Shown piece after piece: positions 58,223-64,000 of a stretch of 64,000 nt of DNA (its first letter is position 1; every line of letters starts with the position of its first letter). This stretch comes from CAXBBB01 sp963815505 (GTDB taxonomy: Bacteria > Bacteroidota > Rhodothermia > Rhodothermales > BA12). Under the pieces are notes generated by a model, which saw only the letters and a list, made by a program, of their open reading frames with translations, was not told where the DNA came from and did no database searches. A program made the translations under genes and the position numbers. Where the stretch lies: NCBI GenBank assembly GCA_963815505.1, contig CAWFGU010000027.1, forward strand, positions 109,671 to 173,670, in the 5' to 3' direction.

Positions 58223-59563
58223 ATGCCTCCCAACGCCCGAAGGTCTGTGCCGTTGCTCCTTGCCCTGCTCTTCGCGTGGTGTGGATGCCATGCCGCGCCG
58301 CCGACTTCACCGGATCAGGGCAGCACGACCGATCGCCCCGATCTCGCTACGCCACATCGCTACGACTTTACGTTGCAACTGGGCACAACCGAAGATCCGC
58401 GATACGTCGAAGGCGCAGGCACGGTCTGGGCGCCGTGCGACACGACCGGGCGCGGACTCCCCATCGGCCTGCACTTCGACCCACCCGGACCGATGGGGCT
58501 CCAACTCGATGGTGAGGCGATTCCTGACTCGCTCAGGTACGTCGTCGTCTGGCCCACCGAGCCGTGCGAGCGCGCGGACGGTGTGCTCGCAAGTCCGATT
58601 GCCGCAAGGTGGGCGGGCAGGGCTGGAGATGGAATGCGCATCGAACGCGTCGACGGACGAACGACCTGGACAGCCGATCACTGGCCCGACCGCGCGCGCA
58701 CCTACCTGCCCGTCGCTGACCACCCCAGCCGAGCGAGCCGTTGGCAGTTTACCATCCGCACGTCGACTCCGTCTGGTGCTGGTGCAACTGATGTCTCGAA
58801 CCGCGAATCGGAATACGCTGAAACGAGGCTACCTTCATCGTCCTGGCAGCCATCGGCATCGACCGCTTTCCCCGCCAAAGCCGTCGCCTGGGTCGCCGCG
58901 CCGCTCGTCCTCGCGATGGACGCCGGTCGGATTCAAGCCTTTGCAGCCCAGGGAGAAGCCCATGCGTTTGGCCAAACCGTCACGTCGGCTCCTCGTGTGC
59001 TGGCGTGGATGGAGGCCGAAATAGGTCCGTTGCCCGTCGACACGCTGCGCATCGTGCGGGCAGGCACTCGCTACGGTGGTATGGAAAATGCCGGGCTGAT
59101 CGTGCTTTCGGGCATGCCGAGTGGCCGGGACGCCGAACTGCTGCTCGCCCACGAGATCGCGCACCAATGGTTCGGGACGGCAACGAGCGAGGTTCTGTGG
59201 CGCGATTTGTGGCTCAGTGAAGGCGCTGCGACGTGGTGGGCCGTCCGCTACGGCGAGGAGAGGTGGGGGAGCGGTTGGGCCGAAGCGCAGCGAGCCGAGT
59301 GGAGGCGGGTCGACATCAGCGAGCCGATCGACTCTTCTGCACATCCATCCGACCTGCTGGCCGACTCCTACGCCCTGGGCGCTGCCCGAATCGACGCGCT
59401 GTCCCGCGAGATCGGAGACGCAGCGACCGTCGAAGCGCTCAGGAGAATGGTTCGGCCCGGCGCCGACGGCGCGCGCGCCGTCCTATCGTCCGAGCGGCTG
59501 CGGCGGATCGTTGGTGAAGGGGCGGCAGCCGAAACAGGCCGGAGCGTTCGTGCCGGAGGATAG
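58223..59563 (+). CDS. M1-family metallopeptidase, short
   Basis: A 446-residue exported peptidase: a basic/hydrophobic start (VPLLLALLFAWCGCHA, possibly a lipobox), a beta domain, GGMENAGLIVLSG (the GxMEN exopeptidase motif, around residue 287), the zinc site HEIAHQWFGT (His310, Glu311, His314) and the downstream Glu in LWLSEGAATWWAVRY. M1 aminopeptidases are typically 600-900 residues; here the C-terminal domain is almost absent. The segment around 58770-58870 (residues about 185-215) is poorly like the family and might hide further sequence change. Confidence 0.82.
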   Translation: MPPNARRSVPLLLALLFAWCGCHAAPPTSPDQGSTTDRPDLATPHRYDFTLQLGTTEDPRYVEGAGTVWAPCDTTGRGLPIGLHFDPPGPMGLQLDGEAIPDSLRYVVVWPTEPCERADGVLASPIAARWAGRAGDGMRIERVDGRTTWTADHWPDRARTYLPVADHPSRASRWQFTIRTSTPSGAGATDVSNRESEYAETRLPSSSWQPSASTAFPAKAVAWVAAPLVLAMDAGRIQAFAAQGEAHAFGQTVTSAPRVLAWMEAEIGPLPVDTLRIVRAGTRYGGMENAGLIVLSGMPSGRDAELLLAHEIAHQWFGTATSEVLWRDLWLSEGAATWWAVRYGEERWGSGWAEAQRAEWRRVDISEPIDSSAHPSDLLADSYALGAARIDALSREIGDAATVEALRRMVRPGADGARAVLSSERLRRIVGEGAAAETGRSVRAGG

Positions 59564-59810
59564 AGGTGGTGCGCTCCGACGCTCCCATCTCGTCCGGGAT
59601 AGACGGCTTCTCAATTCGGATGGACGGTCTGCTGGAAACTGAGGCGATGCGTAGAATGAATGAGCGATTGCTCATCGCTCGTTCGCGCGTGTGACGTTGT
59701 GACATTCGCCGCATTCAGACTAGGCCGATTCGGGCACGTGCCGCGTGGTCGCTCCCGCTTTCAGATCAAAGCCAAAGCAGCCCAATCGCCCAGCCTCTCC
59801 GCTCTCCGAC

Positions 59811-60416
59811 ATGCCCAACGAATTCTCTCCTCCAGCCTCCCTTCGAGCCGCCGTCGAGCGATTCGCGCGGCCCTCGGCGACCTCATTCGCTCTCCTCGAG
59901 CAGGCGGCAGAGCGGCGCGCGTTGGTCAAAGGCGAGTATCTGCTCCGCGAAGGCGATGCAGCGCGGCACGTTGCGTTCGTCGAGTCCGGTCTATTGCGCT
60001 ACTTCTACCTCTCCAAAGACGGCTCTGAACACACGGGCCAGTTCTTCTTTCCCGGAGCATTCGTTTCGGACGTAGCGTCGCTCGTGCTGAAGCGTCCGGC
60101 CCAGCAGAACATCGACGCGCTCGAGCCGACCGTCGTCCGGCTCATTCCGTACCCCACGCTGCTTGAGCTGTACGATACCGATCCGGCGTTCGAGCGCTTC
60201 GGGCGACGGCTCTTCCAGGAGGTGATGGCTTTTTCGCAGCTGCGAACGGCCAGTTTTCTGCTGCAGAGCGCCGAGGAGCGTTACCTCTCCCTGCTAGAGC
60301 ACCGCCCCAAGGTGATCGAGAGCGTGCCGCTCTACCAGGTGGCGTCTTACCTCGGGGTGACGCCCGAAGCGCTGAGCCGGATTCGTGCGCGCATCAGCCG
60401 CTCGGATCGGTCGTGA
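59811..60416 (+). CDS. Crp/Fnr family transcriptional regulator
   Basis: A 201-residue regulator. The cyclic-nucleotide-binding fold shows KGEYLLREGDAARHVAFVESGLLRYFYLSKDG and GQFFFPGAFVSDVASLVL; the C-terminal HTH reads ESVPLYQVASYLGVTPEALSRIRARI. The recognition helix has E186-x-x-S189-R190, the E-xx-SR motif by which FNR reads TTGAT. No Cys is present, so it cannot hold the FNR Fe-S cluster; the ligand is unknown. A consensus FNR box lies upstream of the nearby minus-strand operon at 62911. ATG 59811 is used; the longer frame start lacks support. Confidence 0.9.
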   Translation: MPNEFSPPASLRAAVERFARPSATSFALLEQAAERRALVKGEYLLREGDAARHVAFVESGLLRYFYLSKDGSEHTGQFFFPGAFVSDVASLVLKRPAQQNIDALEPTVVRLIPYPTLLELYDTDPAFERFGRRLFQEVMAFSQLRTASFLLQSAEERYLSLLEHRPKVIESVPLYQVASYLGVTPEALSRIRARISRSDRS

Positions 60417-60423
60417 GACCGGA

Positions 60424-61353
60424 TTATGCTGCTGCTTCGACCCCGAGCGTCAGCGCCAGCGCTTGGTCGAGCGGCGTCGCGTGGTCGCCGAAGGCTGCGG
60501 CGTAGGCCGAGTGGTCGACGACAAACGGGCGGTCGAATTCGTACAGCATCTCGACCGACTCGCGGACGTTGGGGACGGCTAGCCCGATGAGCCGGAGCAT
60601 GGTGCGTCCGGATGCTCGAATCTTGGGTGTGTGACCTGCGATCTCGAACGCGCGCTCGACGAACGCCTGGGTCGTCACCGTGGGCGCGTTGGGGACGTGC
60701 CATGCGCGGCCCAGCGCTTCGTCCCGCTCACCCAGCACGACAAGAGCCTCGCCGAAATCCGGGACGAACGTGTAGGTGTGGAGCGCGCCGGGATCGCCCG
60801 CGACGTTGGCCGTTTTGCCCTGCGCAACGGCGTCGAAGAGCCGGCCACCGACGGCCGATCCTTCGACGCCAGGCCCGAAGAAGTCCGATGCGCGCCCGAT
60901 CGCTACGGCGATCTCGTCGCGTGCGTGTGCTTCCATCAAGGTCTCGGTCATGCGCGCTCGGACGGCTCCTTTGCGCGTCGTGGCGAGATAGGGTAGCGTT
61001 TCGACGAGCGGGCCGTCGTGCGGGCCATACATGTACAGGTTTTCGGCGACGATCAGGCGGGCGTCGGCAGCGCGGGTGGCGTTGAGGATGCTCGCCTGGA
61101 GGTAGGGGAAGTGGGCGGGCCACTGCGTGTAGCCGGGCTGTGCGCACTGGTAGACGACCGACGCACCGGCAGCGGCCGCCTGGGCCTCTTCTGGGTTCGA
61201 CGCGTCGGCACGGACGACTTCGACGGACGGATGCAGCCCATCGGCTCGGCCCGATCGGTTGACGGCGCGAACCGATCGGCCCCGTTTGACGAGTGAGGAG
61301 ACGACGGCGCGGCCCAGCGGGCCGGTTCCGAATACGACGTGGGGAGCGGACAT
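60424..61353 (-). CDS. NAD(P)-dependent epimerase/dehydratase family protein
   Basis: A 309-residue extended SDR-like protein: Rossmann start VVFGTGPLGRAVVSSLVKRGRSVRAVNR, VVYQCAQPGYTQWPAHFP, LIVAENLYMYGPHDGPL with the YxxxK-like variant, and YTFVPDFGEALVVLG. The first Gly-rich loop is G-T-G-P-L-G. The substrate is not known; such proteins are often annotated as NAD-dependent epimerases or NmrA-like. It is the last gene of the minus-strand unit starting at 62829, and its start lies 42 bp after the beta-barrel gene. The apparent 804-residue fusion with upstream genes is an artefact of lost stops and frameshift. Confidence 0.85.
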   Translation of the reverse strand: MSAPHVVFGTGPLGRAVVSSLVKRGRSVRAVNRSGRADGLHPSVEVVRADASNPEEAQAAAAGASVVYQCAQPGYTQWPAHFPYLQASILNATRAADARLIVAENLYMYGPHDGPLVETLPYLATTRKGAVRARMTETLMEAHARDEIAVAIGRASDFFGPGVEGSAVGGRLFDAVAQGKTANVAGDPGALHTYTFVPDFGEALVVLGERDEALGRAWHVPNAPTVTTQAFVERAFEIAGHTPKIRASGRTMLRLIGLAVPNVRESVEMLYEFDRPFVVDHSAYAAAFGDHATPLDQALALTLGVEAAA

Positions 61354-61394
61354 AATGGGAAGAGGTGTGAGTGAGAGAGGCAAGAGGAAGGAGG

Positions 61395-62019
61395 CTAAAA
61401 CCCTATGGCGATTTCCGCGCCGAACGAGCCGTAGCCGAACGTCGTGCTGCCCTCGCCGTCCACGTCGCCGGTGTTGGAGTTGCGCTGGACGTAGAGGAGC
61501 ACATTGACCCGGCGCTCGCCGGTCAGCGGAAGGGCGTAGCCGACACCACCCAGCACGCCAGCCCCGACGGCGAACTGATGATCGGCCCGGTCCTGCGTCT
61601 CGTCGCGCAGTTTGGCCGTGAACTGGCCGTAGATGAGGTCGGCCTGCACGAACGGCCCCGTCCGCCGAACGCTCAGCGGAAACGCGCGTGCCGAGATGCC
61701 GCCCGAGTAGTGGTTGAAGAAATACTCTTCCGGTCCATCGCCCGAACTCGGCATGGCGATGTGGACCTTGAACCGGCCGCCCAGGCTCAGCTGTGGGAGG
61801 GCGCCGACGCGCTGGTAAAAGGCGAACGAAAGGGTGCCGCCGCTGCTCGCACCAAAACCCCGATCGCTGCGTGCGTCCTGCGCGTCGCCGAGGCGACCGT
61901 AGAACAGATTTTGTCCAAAGCCGATGCCCACTTCGCCGACTGTGCTGCGTCCCATCGCCTGACGCCTGCGCCTGCGCATGGGCTGCGGGCGCCGCACCCA
62001 GTCCGATCGCCAGCACCAT
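61395..62019 (-). CDS. Outer-membrane beta-barrel protein (frameshifted)
   Basis: From ATG 62019: a signal peptide (MVLAIGLGAAPAAHAQAQA), then at about 61950-61965 the frame changes to GRSTVGEVGIGFGQNLFYGR and the barrel strands LSFAFYQRVG, LSLGGRFKVHIAMP, FFNHYSGGISARAF, VQADLIYGQF, LGGVGYALPL, VNVLLYVQRNS and FGYGSFGAEIAIGF with terminal Phe. Removing one base (G in a GG) joins the two parts. Function unknown; a small porin-like or surface protein. It lies between the DUF4386 and epimerase genes. Confidence 0.75.
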
Positions 62020-62104
62020 GAGCAGTGCCCGGACCGGCACCGATGAGCCTCGCGTCGAGGGACGCTGCGCGCGCGTGCCGAGAGTCCGAGCATTCGGCGC
62101 TGCG

Positions 62105-62829
62105 TCAGCGCTGGGCGCGGCGCCGATGCGGACTGCATCCGACGAACGTACCCTGAGCAGCATCGAGACGGCCAGCGCGGCCAGCCATACCTGCCACGCG
62201 ACGCCGCTGATCGTCAGAATCGGACCCAACTCGACGCCGAACCCGGCCGGAATACTGGCCGCGAGCAGTGCCGCCGAGATCAGGCCGGTTATGCCGAGCG
62301 CACGCGACAGCCGAGTCCGTAGCAGATAAAACGCCACCACAGCCGTCCATGCCGACGAAAGCAGCCCGACGCCCAGCACCTCGCCGACGCCACCGCCGTA
62401 CGCGTCGATCCCGTCGAAAACGGCCACGATGGCTTCGCGTCCCACACCGGATGCACCAGCCGCCGATGCCGCCAGCGCGGGAGCGACGAGCAGCCACCGC
62501 GCCAGAGCAACCATTTTTAACAAGCTCGCCGAAACGCCCAGAGCGACCGACACATCGCCCAGCGCGGTTTCTGACAGAAGTGTCCGTCGCAGCAGAACGG
62601 CTGCGAGCGCAAACATGCAGGCCGACGCGAAATAGAATCCGTATCCGACAAGCGTAGACGTCGCGTGGGAGGCGACCAGGGCCAGCTTCTCGGCGGCGGG
62701 GAGGTCGAGGCTGGCGGGCCATCCGATGGCCGACGAGAGTACGAAGAACGCCGCCCACATCAGGACGAACTGGGCGAGAAGCAGAGAGGCCGTCGCGCGG
62801 GACAGCGAGGGCGAAGAGGAACCAGACAT
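62105..62829 (-). CDS. DUF4386-like membrane protein
   Basis: A membrane protein with about six helices: LLLAQFVLMWAAFFVLSSAI, STLVGYGFYFASACMFALAAVLL, SVALGVSASLLKMVALARWLLVAP, VLGVGLLSSAWTAVVAFYLL, ALGITGLISAALLAASIPAG, ISGVAWQVWLAALAVSMLLRV. The overall pattern fits DUF4386. The frame continues without a stop into the beta-barrel gene; a natural end at 62105 (one frame over, reading RAQR then TGA) would need one base removed near 62105-62130. Start ATG 62829; the GTG at 62838 is an alternative. It is first in the unit downstream of the FNR box. Confidence 0.7.
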
Positions 62830-62910
62830 GGAGAGCACCGGGCTAGAGGGAGAAAAGAGCCGGAATCAGTCCGACGATTCCAAGGACGGGATGCGTCCGA
62901 TCCATCTCCC

Positions 62911-62924
62911 TTGATCTCGATCAA
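62911..62924. promoter_or_regulatory. Consensus FNR/CRP-type operator
   Basis: TTGATCTCGATCAA matches the FNR consensus TTGAT-N4-ATCAA at all ten defined positions, and is a perfect palindrome apart from the centre. It lies 82 bp upstream of the DUF4386 start (minus-strand operon) and 193 bp upstream of the DUF4249 start (plus strand). The FNR-like regulator with the E-xx-SR motif is encoded 2.5 kb away. Confidence 0.65.
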
Positions 62925-63116
62925 GAACGACCGAGATGTTCGCTCGCTGCTCCACTCTCAGGTCTTCTGACCGCGAAGAAGGGAGCCGAGACACGGAACC
63001 TCTGCCTCGTTCGACGCGCGGAGATGGGATTGGGGGGAGGTGGTTTAACGAAATTGCAGCCTCCAGGAGATGATCTCCCTTTGTCCAGCGTTCGTCCACA
63101 CTCGTCCCCTTCTGCC

Positions 63117-63995
63117 GTGCTGATCCGTCCCCTTCTCGCAGCCTGCCTGATGCTCCTCGCCGGGTGCGACGCGCTCGAGGACGCTCCGCGTCAGCCTTTG
63201 ATCATTGAAGCTTTCTTCGTGCCCGGCGAGCCGCTGCCAGCCCTCCGCGTCGCCCGAGCCGCCGAGCTGAAGAGCGGTTTGCCGGTCGCTGTGGACGATG
63301 CCGATCGAGTTGAAGTCGCGTTCGATGACCGCACAGTTGGCTACGCGTGGACCGGAAAGGAGTATGCGCCTCAGACCGCCGATACGGTGCGCGATGGCGT
63401 CTCGTACCGCGTTACCGTCGTTTCGGGTGAGGACCGAGCGGAAGCCACTGCGCGCGTACCGCCGCGGCTTCGCCTGTCCGATCTGACTCTGATGCCGTCG
63501 GACACAACTGTGCGCGCGGTTCTGCTCGACACGCTGCGATTCGATACGACGGCGACGGGCGCGCGTGAGGCACTGGTGTATCCGGTTCTCGTTGATGCGC
63601 GCTGGCAATCTCCTCCGGGCGATACGGAGAGTTGGATCCGGGTATCGGTGCTTCCATCACGGGTCGTCGGGTCTCGGATTGTATCGTTCTTCTTTCCTAG
63701 CGAGGTCGTGGCGCGCGAGTCGGCGTTCCAGCGCGACGATGCGTCGGCGTGGTCTGGCGGCTACGCGGTTCCGGTCGACTCCATCAGCGGCGGACGGCCT
63801 GCTCACCGGGTAAAAGTGTCGGTCGTGCGGAGTGAGGAGGCGTATGCCCGGTTTGTCGGATCGGCGGATGCGCCCGAGCGGAGAGAGCCGGTCGGCAACG
63901 TAACGGGCGGGCGCGGGCTGGTCGTTGGGCTGTCCCTAGATTCCATCGTCGTCTCTCTTCCCGCCTTCGTTCCGAATGCTGCACCGCCCCCGTAA
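63117..63995 (+). CDS. DUF4249-like lipoprotein
   Basis: A 292-residue predicted lipoprotein: LIRPLLAACLMLLAGCDALED with lipobox LAGC; then LIIEAFFVPGEPLPALRVARAAEL, VAFDDRTVGYAW, VRDGVSYRVTVVSGEDRAEATARVPPRLRLSDL and a long beta-rich C-terminus ending SLPAFVPNA. This matches DUF4249, usually found next to TonB-dependent receptors in Bacteroidota. The GTG start (63117) begins the signal peptide. A receptor gene may lie beyond the window end, as only five bases follow its stop. Confidence 0.82.
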   Translation: MLIRPLLAACLMLLAGCDALEDAPRQPLIIEAFFVPGEPLPALRVARAAELKSGLPVAVDDADRVEVAFDDRTVGYAWTGKEYAPQTADTVRDGVSYRVTVVSGEDRAEATARVPPRLRLSDLTLMPSDTTVRAVLLDTLRFDTTATGAREALVYPVLVDARWQSPPGDTESWIRVSVLPSRVVGSRIVSFFFPSEVVARESAFQRDDASAWSGGYAVPVDSISGGRPAHRVKVSVVRSEEAYARFVGSADAPERREPVGNVTGGRGLVVGLSLDSIVVSLPAFVPNAAPPP

Positions 63996-64000
63996 ACTCG

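Noticed and set aside
59662..59680. Hairpin GAGCGAT-TGCTC-ATCGCTC after the M1 peptidase
   Set aside because: Perfect 7-bp stem but no T run and no known role; not enough to call a terminator.
60424..62838. An 804-codon single gene on the minus strand
   Set aside because: It joins a DUF4386 membrane protein, an out-of-frame barrel protein and an epimerase; the middle 180 residues are Arg-rich shadow sequence and the barrel is clearly encoded in the neighbouring frame.

Overview
The window is about 64 kb of GC-rich chromosomal DNA, densely packed with housekeeping and envelope genes. I see no phage, plasmid, insertion sequence, CRISPR array, rRNA or tRNA. A Rhodothermota/Bacteroidota-type organism (Salinibacter, Rhodothermus or Rubricoccus-like) fits best. 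The clues are a type IX secretion sorting domain (4774-4954), a DUF4249 lipoprotein, the LytR_C-rsfS pairing, a few TAnnTTTG-like promoter motifs, many short lipoproteins, and a Bacteroidota-style AAACCTGTC/GACAGGTTT palindrome. This assignment is inference from gene content; there is no rRNA gene to confirm it.

Layout. 0-6.5 kb: chorismate mutase and tsaD on the minus strand, then envelope proteins, rsfS, a T9SS-exported protein and a phosphohexomutase. 6.8-13.8 kb: a mostly minus-strand block with free-methionine sulfoxide reductase, DUF427, an FAD oxidoreductase, a TIGR01777 epimerase, an MscS channel, folD and a lipoprotein interrupted by TAG. 13.9-17.9 kb: a SAM-I riboswitch and terminator ahead of metY-metX, followed by aspartate-semialdehyde dehydrogenase, so homoserine-to-methionine synthesis is grouped here. 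18-31 kb: GNAT, a methyltransferase, an FtsE-like ATPase, an AGCS symporter, upp, NhaC, a broken HD hydrolase, a LEA-like lipoprotein, cmk-rpsA and an ACT-malic enzyme. 31-35.6 kb: sufE-sufT and a lemA-TPM-TPR-CPBP cluster. 35.7-43.4 kb: oligopeptidase B, a cupin, Uma2, clpC, an A-type Fe-S carrier and mutY. 43.7-51.8 kb: an Omp85-like protein, rsmE, Nudix, secG, NurA, an EEP hydrolase, a TupA-like ATP-grasp protein and uvsE. 52-64 kb: topA, an ECF sigma factor, holA, nuoI, an M1 peptidase, an FNR-like regulator beside an operon preceded by a consensus FNR box, and DUF4249.

The most striking global property is that at least eleven frameshifts in about eight otherwise well-preserved genes (including topA, malic enzyme, nhaC and oligopeptidase B) all have the same sign: one extra base in the sequence as given. 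Ten of the eleven can be explained by one added base in a short homopolymer run. This points to homopolymer over-calling in the source data, although slippage or recoding cannot be excluded from the sequence alone. The HD hydrolase carries a different lesion, a 14-bp tandem duplication, that is less easily dismissed. I found no clear candidate for a wholly new multi-gene system. The best leads are regulatory (SAM-I riboswitch, FNR box with E-xx-SR regulator), architectural (S1 with a 220-residue acidic extension, NhaC with an exported N-terminal domain, AGCS with an approximately 100-residue loop insertion) and repeat-based (a REPIN-like inverted pair).
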